Source: an uncultured Clostridia bacterium
GTDB taxonomy: Bacteria; Bacillota; Clostridia; Christensenellales; Borkfalkiaceae
Length of the DNA: 60,344 nucleotides
Direction of reading: 5' to 3'
Assembly: GCA_944328665.1 (NCBI GenBank)
Contig: CALVHS010000055.1
Span: forward strand, 1-60,344
Positions 23,555-32,276 of the stretch are shown here, one piece after another (within the stretch, counting starts at the first letter, position 1; each line of letters starts with the position of its first letter). The notes under the pieces are model-generated. The model ran no database searches, had not been told where the DNA came from, and was given only the letters and a program-made list of their open reading frames with translations. The position numbers and the translations under genes were made by a program.

Positions 23555-25341
23555 GAGAGCACCTCCTTCGCCATGCCGCTCAGTTCCTCTTCGGAAAGCT
23601 GCGAAAGGGCGATCTCGCGGTAGACCCCGCACGAGCGCATCAGCTCGTCGTGCGTACCTTTGCCGACCACGTTGCCCTCGTCCAGGACGATGATGAGATC
23701 GGCGTCGCGGATGGTGCCGATGCGCTGCGCCACGATGAGGGAGGTCGCCCCGCCCGTCTCTTCTTTGAGCGCCCTGCGCAAAAGTTTATCCGTCTTATAA
23801 TCGAGCGCGGAAAAACTGTCGTCGAAGATATAGATCTCGGGATCGCGGCAGACGGCGCGCGCGATGGCGAGGCGCTGCTTCTGCCCGCCCGACACATTGG
23901 TGCCGCCGCGGGCGATATGCGCCCCGTAGCCGCCCTCCATCTTTTCCACAAAATCCTGCCCCTGTGCGATGCGCACCGCCTCTTTCACCTTTTCTCCGTC
24001 AAAGGCGAAGCCCGCCTTTTCCCCGTAGGCGACGTTGCTCTCCACCGTGCCCGAAAACAGCACGGCGCGCTGGGGCACATAGCCGATCTTATCGTGCAGC
24101 GCGGCGAGGGTGTAGTCGCGGACGTTGATCCCGTCCACGAGCACCTCCCCCTCCGTCGCGTCATAAAAACGGGGCACGAGGTTGATGGCGGTGGATTTTC
24201 CGCTGCCCGTCGAGCCGATAAACGCGACCGTCTGCCCCCGCTCCGCCTTGAAACTCACGCCGTGCAGCACATATTCGCTCGCGTCGGGATATTTGAAAGA
24301 GACGTTTTTGAACTCCACCGTGCCGACGGGGGAACCTGCGGGCGCAGCGGCGAGCGGCCCGTCGCGGACGGACGCCTCCGTGTCCAGCACCTCGCCGATG
24401 CGGCGCACGGAGACCATCGCACGGGGCAGGATGATGAAGATCATCGCCAACATCATGAACGCCATGACCACCTGCATGGCATAGCCGGAAAAGGCGGTCA
24501 TCTGCCCGAACAGCGCCGAGCGCGCCGCGCCCGTCTCCACATCCTCGATAAGATATGCCCCCATCCAATAAATGGCGACGGACAGCCCCGTCATGACCAG
24601 GTTCATCACGGGAGAGAGGATCGCCATCGCGCGCGAAGTGAACAGCTGCGTCTTTGTCAGCGCCTCGTTGGCGCGGGCGAATTTTTCCTCCTGATACTTC
24701 TCCGCATTATACGCGCGCACCACGCGGACGCCCGTCAGGTTTTCGCGCGTGACCGCGTTGAGATCGTCCGTCAGCCGCTGCATCTTGCGGAACTTCGGAA
24801 AGACGGCGATGAGCAGCACCAGCATCATCAGCACCATGACGGCGACGGCGCCCGCCGTCGCCGCCGACCACTGCCACTGCCTGCCCGATATCTTGACGAT
24901 CGCCCACACCGCGAGGACGGGCGCCTTGATCATTACCTGCATGCCCATCGAGATGACCATCTGCACCTGCATGACGTCGTTGGTGGTGCGGGTGATGAGG
25001 CTCGCCGTAGAAAAGCGGTTGATCTCCTCCATCGAAAAACTTTCCACCTTGTCGAAGATCATGCTGCGCAGGCGGAAGGCGACCGCCGCCGCGATGCGCG
25101 CGGCGAAAAAACCGACGCAGGCGGAACTGACGGCGCTGCCGAGAGCGCAGGCGAGCATCAATCCGCCGTTTTTCCAGATCTCGCCCATTCCCGCCGCCGC
25201 GCCGGAAGTGGCGAGCACCGTGATGGTCGACATATAATCGGGCATTTTGAGATCGAGAAAGACCTGCAGCACGATAAACGCCACGCCGCAGGCGAAATAT
25301 GCCCATTCTCCGGCTTTGAGGATCTTAAAAATCCGTCTCAT
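23551..25341 (-). CDS. ABC exporter half-transporter (degenerate ATP site subunit)
   Basis: 596 residues with six transmembrane helices and an NBD. Walker A is GSTGSGKSTA and the signature NVSGGQ is canonical, but Walker B ends IFDDSFSALD (Asp replaces the catalytic Glu) and the switch His is Gln in AQRIGT. Thus its own Walker face, paired with the partner's LSAGQ, makes a degenerate site, while its signature completes the partner's active site. This is exactly the asymmetry of heterodimeric ABC exporters. First gene of the pair, behind a good promoter. Confidence 0.9.
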   Translation of the reverse strand: MRRIFKILKAGEWAYFACGVAFIVLQVFLDLKMPDYMSTITVLATSGAAAGMGEIWKNGGLMLACALGSAVSSACVGFFAARIAAAVAFRLRSMIFDKVESFSMEEINRFSTASLITRTTNDVMQVQMVISMGMQVMIKAPVLAVWAIVKISGRQWQWSAATAGAVAVMVLMMLVLLIAVFPKFRKMQRLTDDLNAVTRENLTGVRVVRAYNAEKYQEEKFARANEALTKTQLFTSRAMAILSPVMNLVMTGLSVAIYWMGAYLIEDVETGAARSALFGQMTAFSGYAMQVVMAFMMLAMIFIILPRAMVSVRRIGEVLDTEASVRDGPLAAAPAGSPVGTVEFKNVSFKYPDASEYVLHGVSFKAERGQTVAFIGSTGSGKSTAINLVPRFYDATEGEVLVDGINVRDYTLAALHDKIGYVPQRAVLFSGTVESNVAYGEKAGFAFDGEKVKEAVRIAQGQDFVEKMEGGYGAHIARGGTNVSGGQKQRLAIARAVCRDPEIYIFDDSFSALDYKTDKLLRRALKEETGGATSLIVAQRIGTIRDADLIIVLDEGNVVGKGTHDELMRSCGVYREIALSQLSEEELSGMAKEVLS

Positions 25342-25384
25342 GAATGACCTGCCTTCTTGCTGTTTTTTCCTTTACAACGGTAAA

Positions 25385-25413
25385 ATTATACCATATCCTG
25401 CCGCGAATGACAA
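25385..25413 (-). promoter_or_regulatory. Promoter of the ABC exporter pair
   Basis: TTGTCA (25408-25413), 17 nt, TATAAT (25385-25390) on the minus strand. Confidence 0.7.
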
Positions 25414-25482
25414 CTTTTTGCGGATGCGGCGCGGGTGAGGGAGATGAAAATCAAACGAAAAAAAGCATTTTCCGCCGATAAA

Positions 25483-25512
25483 TTGACAAACACCTCTCCG
25501 TTATTATATAAT
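25483..25512 (+). promoter_or_regulatory. Promoter of lemA-DUF2207
   Basis: TTGACA (25483-25488), 18 nt, TATAAT (25507-25512); GGGAGG then lies 10 nt before the lemA ATG. It is divergent from the ABC promoter about 70 nt away. Confidence 0.8.
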
Positions 25513-25559
25513 AAAAATGCGGAAGTTATCCGCAAATCTATCCGGGAGGCAAACAAACC

Positions 25560-26150
25560 ATGTTCCAGCTTTTGATTTCCACGGGCGCGATCGTCGGCAT
25601 CGTCATCGCCATCGTCGTCGTGCTGCTTGTCGTCATCCTCGTCGCGAGCCTGATCGGCACCTACAACAAGTTCGTCAAGATGCGCAACGCCTGCGAGGAA
25701 GCATGGGCAACCATCGACGTCTACCTGAAAAAGCGCTACGACCTCATCCCCAACCTCGTCGAGACGGTCAAAGGCTACGCCAAGCACGAGAGCGAGACGC
25801 TCGAAAGGGTGATCGCCGCGCGCAACGCCGCCATGACCGCGACGGATACGCGGGGCAGGATCGAGGCGGAAAACGCCCTTTCCGGCACCCTGAAATCGCT
25901 GTTCGCCCTCTCGGAGGCGTATCCGCAGCTGCAGGCGAACACGAACTTCCTCGACCTGCAAAACCAACTCAAACAGATCGAAGCGGAGCTCGCCAACGCG
26001 CGCAAATTCTATAACGCGAACGTCAAGCAGATCAACACGAAGATGCAGACTTTCCCCAGCAACATCGTGGCGAAGTTCATGCATCTGGAAAAATTCGACT
26101 ATTACGAGATCGAAGAGGAAGCGCGCCAAAACGTAAAGGTGCAATTCTGA
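25560..26150 (+). CDS. LemA-family membrane protein
   Basis: 196 residues. One N-terminal transmembrane helix (about 8-32) is followed by the long alpha-helical LemA domain: the AWATIDVYLKKRYDLIPNLVETV stretch is the family hallmark, then further helices with heptad character to the end. The N-terminus is probably outside and short. LemA function is unsettled; it recurs next to DUF2207/TPM-type membrane proteins, as here, 19 nt downstream. Strong promoter and ribosome site suggest constitutive expression. Confidence 0.92.
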   Translation: MFQLLISTGAIVGIVIAIVVVLLVVILVASLIGTYNKFVKMRNACEEAWATIDVYLKKRYDLIPNLVETVKGYAKHESETLERVIAARNAAMTATDTRGRIEAENALSGTLKSLFALSEAYPQLQANTNFLDLQNQLKQIEAELANARKFYNANVKQINTKMQTFPSNIVAKFMHLEKFDYYEIEEEARQNVKVQF

Positions 26151-26169
26151 TCGTACGCGGTGTGAGAAT

Positions 26170-28008
26170 ATGAGCTTTTTTAAAAGAGTCGTTCCCGTCC
26201 TGTCCGGCTTTATCGTCTGGCTGATCGCCGCGGCATTCGTTCTCGGCCTCAACTTTTTTACCGGCGGCGGCACGCAGCAGCCGGACAATACCTATTCTCT
26301 GCAAAACTATGAAGTGCGCTACGAATACGAAAGCGGGCGCACCTTTCGGGTGACGGAAAAAATCACGGCGGTGTTCAGCGTTTCCGGCAAACACGGCATC
26401 ATCCGCGACCTGCCTTATAACAGCGGCGAAGTATACGCCGAGATCGATTCGGACGACGCGTTCAAAACCAAGATCGGATCCGGATTTATCAGCGTATATT
26501 TGGGCGAGAGCGACCGCACCGTGCCGGTAAATATCCCCGTCACCTATACGCTGACCTACAAATTCACCCTGCCCGCTTCCGCGGGCAGCGATGCAGTGTA
26601 TATCAACCTGATCGGCGGGGGCTGGACGGCAAAGATCGAAAACGCGGTCTTGACTCTCGTTCTGCCCGCCCCGCCTGAGGGAGATCTGCTCGTCAACGAT
26701 GACGAATTTAACGGAGAGCATGCCGTCGACGGCGACACCGTGACGGTCACGGCGGCGCAGCTTGCCCCCTTTACGCCCGTGACGGTACGATGCACCCTGC
26801 CCGCGGGCGCCCTCGGCGGCATGACGCTGTCCGGCGGAGAGATCGCAGCGCTGCTGGTCGCGGCGGCTCTCTTGGCGGCGGCGATCGTCCTTGCCGTCCT
26901 TCCGTCCAAAAACGAGCCGACGCCCGTCACCTCCTTTTCCCCTCCGAAGGGGATCGACCCCCTGCTCGCGGGCGCGATGATAGACGGAAGCGTGCAGAAC
27001 GGAGACATCACTTCCCTCATCTATTACTGGGCGGATAAAGGGATCCTGACCATCGACTTCACCGATGAGAGCGATCCCCTGCTGCACAAGATCGGCGACC
27101 TCCCCGCGGACGCGCCCCCACACGAGCGCACGGTATTTGAGCGGATCTTCCTCTTATCGGACAAAGTGGATATCCGATCCCTGACGAACGTCTTTTATAC
27201 GACGGCGAACAAGGCGAAGCGCGAAGCGGAGCAGCTCGTCCCCGCGATGTTTACGAAAAGTTCCGTCTTTACCGCCTGGGCGCTGACCATACTCGCCGTC
27301 CTTCTGTTTGCGGCGACCCTGTTCGCGCGCGGGCTGCATATCCAAACTTCCCTGTATTTTCTTTGGGGGCTTGCCGCCGCGCTGCCCCTCGCCGCCATCT
27401 GCGCGATCGGATATTGGTCACAGAAAAATTCTCTGCGCATCTCTTCCAAAGTGCGCACGGGCGTGCTGATCGGGCAGATCGTCCTCGCGGCAGCTACGGC
27501 GGCGATCGCCGTCCTGCTCATCCCGCAGACGCTGATGCTGCGGCTGCCCGCCGTCTTTTTCAGCCTGCTCGTGTCGGCAACGGCGATCGCCGCTCCTTTT
27601 GCCCTGCGGCGCAGAAAAGAATACGTCGAGTCGCTGAACGAGCTGCTCGGCTTCCGCGAATTTATCCGCCTTGCCGAAAAAGACAGGCTGGAAATGATGC
27701 TCGAAGAAGATCCCGAATTTTATTACCATATCCTGCCCTATGCGCAGGTACTGGGCGTTTCGGACATCTGGGAAGACAAATTCAAAGAACTTCGGACGGA
27801 ACCGCCCGCCTGGGCGATCGCCCCGAACGATACGCTGCTGGACTTCCTGCTCCTAAACTCGATGATGCGTTCGGCAACGCGCAGCATGGCGACGGCGTTT
27901 GTCTCCCGTCCCGCCCCGTCCGGAAGGAGCGGGGGCGGCGGCTTCGGCGGAGGCGGCGGATTTTCGGGCGGAGGCGGCTTCGGCGGAGGCGGCGGCAGAA
28001 GTTGGTAA
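26170..28008 (+). CDS. DUF2207-domain membrane protein, Gly-rich tail
   Basis: 612 residues. A hydrophobic N-terminal segment (signal/anchor, ~10-30), then an extracytoplasmic beta-rich DUF2207 domain (about 40-215, including the HGIIRDLPY block typical of the family), a transmembrane helix (~220-240), a cytosolic stretch, two to four further helices (~365-455), and a cytosolic end. The last 25 residues are almost only Gly with Ser/Phe and end in SW, a tail often seen in this family. Pairs with LemA; the two are presumed to act together in an uncharacterised envelope process. Confidence 0.9.
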   Translation: MSFFKRVVPVLSGFIVWLIAAAFVLGLNFFTGGGTQQPDNTYSLQNYEVRYEYESGRTFRVTEKITAVFSVSGKHGIIRDLPYNSGEVYAEIDSDDAFKTKIGSGFISVYLGESDRTVPVNIPVTYTLTYKFTLPASAGSDAVYINLIGGGWTAKIENAVLTLVLPAPPEGDLLVNDDEFNGEHAVDGDTVTVTAAQLAPFTPVTVRCTLPAGALGGMTLSGGEIAALLVAAALLAAAIVLAVLPSKNEPTPVTSFSPPKGIDPLLAGAMIDGSVQNGDITSLIYYWADKGILTIDFTDESDPLLHKIGDLPADAPPHERTVFERIFLLSDKVDIRSLTNVFYTTANKAKREAEQLVPAMFTKSSVFTAWALTILAVLLFAATLFARGLHIQTSLYFLWGLAAALPLAAICAIGYWSQKNSLRISSKVRTGVLIGQIVLAAATAAIAVLLIPQTLMLRLPAVFFSLLVSATAIAAPFALRRRKEYVESLNELLGFREFIRLAEKDRLEMMLEEDPEFYYHILPYAQVLGVSDIWEDKFKELRTEPPAWAIAPNDTLLDFLLLNSMMRSATRSMATAFVSRPAPSGRSGGGGFGGGGGFSGGGGFGGGGGRSW

Positions 28009-28035
28009 AACACCCCTCCGCGATACCGCATTGCA

Positions 28036-28080
28036 GCGAAAGGGCGTTCCCCGCTCCGGGGAACGCCCTTTCGCTCAGTC
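28036..28080 (+). terminator. Strong hairpin between convergent genes
   Basis: A perfect 17-bp stem GCGAAAGGGCGTTCCCC / GGGGAACGCCCTTTCGC (28036-28052/28058-28074), loop GCTCC, then TCAGTCTTTTT on the plus strand. The stop codon of the convergent DUF4091 gene (28075) abuts the hairpin, so it serves both strands. Confidence 0.85.
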
Positions 28081-29712
28081 TTTTTCGAGCAGTCTGTTGA
28101 TCTTTTGCCGCAGCGACGTGAGCCACAGCGGATTTTTCGGATAATCGGTGAAATTTTTCGCCATGCCGCTCTCCGTCAGGAGCGCGCAGACGCGTTCCCT
28201 GCCGATCTTTTCTTCCAGCGCCCTGAGCGCGCGCAGATCCTGCATGCCCTGCAAAAACGCCTCGCTGCGCAGCGACTCCAGCGCGCCATCCTTGCCGGGA
28301 TAGACGGCGAAAGCGTCGCCGCTTTGATATTTGCCGCGGCAGTCGGTGACGGAAAAGGGGTCGACCGGTTCGCGCGTCAGGAAAGAATAGTAGTAATTAT
28401 ATCCCCAATGCAGAAAGCCGCGCACATCGTTTAGATACATCTGCATGCCGAGGATGCGCGTGCGCTCGAGCGGCATGGACAGGAAGCGGTTGGAAACGAA
28501 CTTGTCCCGCTGCGCCGTGCAATAATAGACAAAATACCCTTCGGCTCCCTCTTCGATAAACCTGTCCGTCGCGTCCAACGCCACAAAGGGACGATCCACC
28601 GCCTTTTCCGCGTAAAATTCGTAATGCGACATGGCGTCTATGAATTTTCCGTCCGGCAAAAACCGCCGCACGAAGGCGTTGCACGCTTTATAATGCTCAA
28701 AATCCTGCTCGCCCGGCTCATCGGAGATGTGGAAAAAACAGAGATCGTACCACCCCTTTTCGATCAGCCATTCCCGCAGGCGAGGCAAAAAAGCGGCAAG
28801 AAAGGCGGTATACTCCTCCGAAAGCGCCTCGGTATCCCAGCCGAAGATGCGCCTTTGCACCCCGTTTTCCGCGGCGACGACCTTAGGAGCAAACCGCGCC
28901 CCCCATTGAGAAAAGAGGTGAGACATCTCAAAATATCGTACGCCGTGCTCCCGCGCGAAGCGCAGAAAACGCTCCAGACGAGAAAAGCCGAAACGATATG
29001 CGCCGCCCTCTCGGACGACGTCGACGAGCTGCACCGTCATCCGCTCCTTGCCGACCTGCGTGTCCAGCGGCGGCGTAAAGAGGGGGGTGAGCAGCATGGT
29101 CAGCCCGTGTTTTACCGCGCTGTCGAGAAAAGACGCATAGACGGCGTCATACTCCTCGGAAAAGAGGGGCAGGCCGTAATAGTCCGCAAGGCTGTCGCAA
29201 TGCAGCCAAAATGAACATACGGCGTCGCTCTCCGGCAATTTTTGCCGCAAGACGCGCAAGGCGTACTCCGTCTTGCCGAGCAGCGTCCCGCCGCTGTCCG
29301 AAATGGAAAAACAGATCGAGTATTCTCCGGCAGGCAGCCCGTCGAAGGCGATATAAAACGCCTGCCACAGCCCGCAGCGCGCCCCGACGCCCGCGGCGGT
29401 GACGGGGTACAGCACATCCGGCATCATGCAGGGCGTGCGCTCCAGCATGTAATCGTCCGATCCCTCGACGGCGGGATAGCTGCACGGCACCTCTCCGACG
29501 AGCAGCACCTCCGCGCAGCCCTCCGGAACGCCCGTCAGCGTATAGCGAAGGTCTGTCAGCGTCCTGCCGATGCTGCGGTAAGCGACCTGAAAACTTGCGC
29601 GCTCCCCCGAAAGAACGCTTCCCTCCGCCTCATACAGCATCGGGCGGACGCCGCCGCGCACCTTTTCCAGCGCGCTGACGGGAAAGATCTCGAAATCATG
29701 CCTCTGATACAT
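28075..29712 (-). CDS. GH123-like DUF4091 glycoside hydrolase
   Basis: 545 residues without a signal peptide. The first ~140 residues are beta-sandwich-like; the remainder resembles the (beta/alpha)8 catalytic domain of GH123/DUF4091, the family of beta-N-acetylgalactosaminidases. The adjacent Asp-Glu of FFHISDEPGEQD (around residue 333) fits the substrate-assisted catalytic pair of GH123. A stretch of aromatic residues (WGYNYYYSF) near 440 would line the sugar pocket. Absence of a secretion signal implies an intracellular substrate, such as a fragment of host glycan imported by an unidentified transporter. Function is inferred. Confidence 0.8.
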   Translation of the reverse strand: MYQRHDFEIFPVSALEKVRGGVRPMLYEAEGSVLSGERASFQVAYRSIGRTLTDLRYTLTGVPEGCAEVLLVGEVPCSYPAVEGSDDYMLERTPCMMPDVLYPVTAAGVGARCGLWQAFYIAFDGLPAGEYSICFSISDSGGTLLGKTEYALRVLRQKLPESDAVCSFWLHCDSLADYYGLPLFSEEYDAVYASFLDSAVKHGLTMLLTPLFTPPLDTQVGKERMTVQLVDVVREGGAYRFGFSRLERFLRFAREHGVRYFEMSHLFSQWGARFAPKVVAAENGVQRRIFGWDTEALSEEYTAFLAAFLPRLREWLIEKGWYDLCFFHISDEPGEQDFEHYKACNAFVRRFLPDGKFIDAMSHYEFYAEKAVDRPFVALDATDRFIEEGAEGYFVYYCTAQRDKFVSNRFLSMPLERTRILGMQMYLNDVRGFLHWGYNYYYSFLTREPVDPFSVTDCRGKYQSGDAFAVYPGKDGALESLRSEAFLQGMQDLRALRALEEKIGRERVCALLTESGMAKNFTDYPKNPLWLTSLRQKINRLLEKD

Positions 29713-29739
29713 CCGCTTATCCTCCGGAGCCGCGTCCCG

Positions 29740-30951
29740 TCACAGTTTTTCCGCAACGGCGCGCAAAAAGCTCTCCGAATCCAGCTTGACGGGCACGATG
29801 CCCTCCGCCTGAAAGAGCGGGACGAGATCGCCCGTCATTTTCCCCTCTTCGATCGTCTGCACGGTCGCCCTTTCCAGCTTCTTCGCAAAAGCCGCAAGTT
29901 CGGGGATGCCGTCCAGCTCGCCCCGCTTTGCGAGCGCGCCCGTCCACGCGAAAATGGTCGCCACGGAATTGGTGGAGGTTTCCTCTCCCCGCAGATATTT
30001 ATAATAATGGCGGGTGACGGTGCCGTGCGCCGCTTCGAACTCAGACTTGCCTTCGGGCGAAACGAGCACGGAGGTCATCATGCCGAGGGAACCGTACGCG
30101 GTGGCGACCATGTCGCTCATCACGTCGCCGTCGTAATTTTTACATGCCCACAGCACGCCCCCTTCCGAACGCACGATGCGCGCAACGGCGTCGTCGATGA
30201 GGGTATACATGTATTCGATGCCCGCGGCTTCGAACTTTTCTTTATATTCTTTTTCGTAAATGCCGTTGAAGATGTCCTTGAAGCGATGGTCGTATGTCTT
30301 GGAAATGGTATCCTTCGTGGCGAACCACAGGGGCATTTTTACGTCGAGGGCGTACGAAAAACAGGCGCGGGCAAAACTTTCGATGGACTTATCCGTGTTG
30401 TGCACCGCCTGCACGATGCCGCCGCCGTTTTTAAAGTCCTGCACGAGCAGTTTTTCCTTCGCTTCGCCGTTTGCCCCCTCCACGAGAAGGTACGCCCTGT
30501 CCCCCTGCGCCGCGCGCGTCTCCACGCCCGAATACACGTCGCCGTAGGCGTGGCGCGCAAGCACGACGGGCTTTTTCCAGCCGGGGATGTAGGGCGTGAT
30601 GCCCTTTGCGAGGATGGGCGCGCGGAACACGGTGCCGTCCAGAATGCGGCGGATGGTGCCGTTCGGGCTCTTCCACATCCGTTTGAGTTTATATTCTTCC
30701 ATCCGCTGCGCGTTGGGGGTGATGGTGGCGCACTTGACGCCCACGCCGTACCTCTTGTTCGCTTCGGCAGCCTGCACGGTCACTTCGTCGTCCGTCCTGT
30801 CTCGGTTGACAAGCCCGAGGTCATAATACTCGGTCTTCAGATCGACATAGGGGCAGATGAGGATCTCCTTGATCCACTGCCAAAGGACGCGGGTCATCTC
30901 GTCGCCGTCCATTTCGACGATCGGGGTCTTCATGGCGATCTTGTTTTGCAT
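29740..30951 (-). CDS. icd: NADP-dependent isocitrate dehydrogenase (type II)
   Basis: 403 residues closely resembling the eukaryote-like type II NADP-IDH rather than E. coli Icd: N-terminal KTPIVEMDGDEMTRV, KSPNGTIRRILDGTVFR isocitrate-binding Ser/Asn and Arg residues, DDAVA and the C-terminal HGTVTRHY with AHGTVTRHY-type NADP contacts. It oxidatively decarboxylates isocitrate to 2-oxoglutarate, giving NADPH and the glutamate carbon skeleton. ATG at 30951 has GAGGG 7 nt upstream. No other TCA genes nearby. Confidence 0.93.
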   Translation of the reverse strand: MQNKIAMKTPIVEMDGDEMTRVLWQWIKEILICPYVDLKTEYYDLGLVNRDRTDDEVTVQAAEANKRYGVGVKCATITPNAQRMEEYKLKRMWKSPNGTIRRILDGTVFRAPILAKGITPYIPGWKKPVVLARHAYGDVYSGVETRAAQGDRAYLLVEGANGEAKEKLLVQDFKNGGGIVQAVHNTDKSIESFARACFSYALDVKMPLWFATKDTISKTYDHRFKDIFNGIYEKEYKEKFEAAGIEYMYTLIDDAVARIVRSEGGVLWACKNYDGDVMSDMVATAYGSLGMMTSVLVSPEGKSEFEAAHGTVTRHYYKYLRGEETSTNSVATIFAWTGALAKRGELDGIPELAAFAKKLERATVQTIEEGKMTGDLVPLFQAEGIVPVKLDSESFLRAVAEKL

Positions 30952-30983
30952 GGCATTTCCCTCGAAAAACAGATTTCCCGTCT

Positions 30984-31012
30984 ATTTTAACAGATTTTTC
31001 GGAAAAATACAA
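30984..31012 (-). promoter_or_regulatory. Promoter of icd
   Basis: TTGTAT (31007-31012), 17 nt, TAAAAT (30984-30989) on the minus strand. Confidence 0.6.
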
Positions 31013-31047
31013 GCGTTTGCCGCGGACGGAGCGGACTTTGCCCCATG

Positions 31048-32184
31048 CTATCTCCCCCGCTTGCCCCCTTTCGCGCGCAGCGACGTGAGCACCCCGCAAT
31101 TTTTGAGCATCTTTTTGCCCGACGCCGCCCTTGCCTCCGCGATCCCCTGCCCGATCAGCTCTTCCAGCAGGCGGGAAAAGCCCGCAAGGCTCTCCGAAAA
31201 GAGATAATAGGCGAGCGAACCGGGCACGGTGTTCATCTCGTTGAAGTACACCTCCTCCCCCGCGAGGAGAAAATCCGCGCGCACCACCCCGACGAGGTCG
31301 AGGCGGCGGTATAACAGTTTCGTATACCCTTGGACGCGCGCGGAAACGGACGCGGGAAGATCGGCGGGAAAGGCGCGCGCCCGCTCTTTGCCGCCCGCCA
31401 TGTATTTGTCGCGGAAGGTCAAAATTTTATGTGCGGTGATCGGTTCTTCACATTCGGAAACGACGATCTCGCTCCCCTTTTTATAGGCGGCGCAATTGAT
31501 CTCGCGGCAGCCGGAGAGATATTTTTCCGCCAACAGGACGCTGTCGAAGGCAAAAGCCGACTGCACGGCGCGCACAAGTTCCCCCCTGTTTTCGGCGACG
31601 AGCACGCCGATGCTCGAACCCTGCCGCGCGGGCTTGACGATGACGGGATAACCCAGCCGCTCTTCCGCGCAGCGGATCGCCATGGCGGCGCGCTTTTGAT
31701 ACTCCGCCTCGCCGATGCGCAGAAAGGGAAGCGCCTTGATCCCGAGCGCCTTGGCGGCGAGTTTGGTCAGCGTCTTATCCATAAAGAGCGCCGAACCCGC
31801 CATCGGAGGGGATGCGTTGGGGATACGGTTGAGGGCGAAGAGCGCGGAGACAAGGCCGTCCTCGCCGCCGGCGCCGTGGCAGCAATTGATGCCGCAGTCG
31901 ATGGCGGCCGCCTCTTTACATCTTTTTCCCTTGACGGTATACAATTTTCCGTCCAAAAAGAAGGCTTCGTCCGCCTTTTCTTCAATGCCGCCGCGAAAAT
32001 TTGCCACATCGAAAAGCGCCTTGCCCGTATACATCTTTCCGCCCTGCGAAAGATAGACGGGGACGGGACGGAATTTTGCACGGTCGAGGACATTCAGCGC
32101 CATCACGCCCGTGACGACGGAGACCTCGTTCTCCGACGACATGCCGCCAAAGACGACGGCGATGCTGCGCACCCCCTTTTGCAT
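31048..32184 (-). CDS. ddl: D-alanine--D-alanine ligase
   Basis: 378 residues of the ATP-grasp fold. CHGAGGEDG (HGxxGEDG) is the N-terminal catalytic loop; YPVIVKPARQGSSIGV holds the ATP-binding Lys and Ser; RDKY is the omega-loop KY seen in D-Ala-D-Ala rather than D-Ala-D-Lac ligases; VRADF and NEMNTVPGS supply the metal ligands. The last motif reads PGS in place of PGF/PGT. ATG at 32184 is preceded by GGAGGTG. It follows murF in the same operon, so D-Ala-D-Ala and its ligation to the UDP-muramyl tripeptide are made together. Confidence 0.94.
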   Translation of the reverse strand: MQKGVRSIAVVFGGMSSENEVSVVTGVMALNVLDRAKFRPVPVYLSQGGKMYTGKALFDVANFRGGIEEKADEAFFLDGKLYTVKGKRCKEAAAIDCGINCCHGAGGEDGLVSALFALNRIPNASPPMAGSALFMDKTLTKLAAKALGIKALPFLRIGEAEYQKRAAMAIRCAEERLGYPVIVKPARQGSSIGVLVAENRGELVRAVQSAFAFDSVLLAEKYLSGCREINCAAYKKGSEIVVSECEEPITAHKILTFRDKYMAGGKERARAFPADLPASVSARVQGYTKLLYRRLDLVGVVRADFLLAGEEVYFNEMNTVPGSLAYYLFSESLAGFSRLLEELIGQGIAEARAASGKKMLKNCGVLTSLRAKGGKRGR

Positions 32185-32276
32185 AAAAAAACACCTCCGC
32201 AAAAATTTTTTTGCTTTGGTGTTTTGCATGCATCTTCAAAAACGTGACCGCGCGCCGCCCGCAGCCTGCGCGCTTT

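Noticed and set aside
23650..25347. Plus-strand frame of about 565 codons
   Set aside because: Antisense to the ABC exporter subunit; His/Arg/Asp-rich low-complexity composition.
29242..30990. Plus-strand frame of about 580 codons
   Set aside because: Antisense to the DUF4091 gene and icd; no start context or domain.
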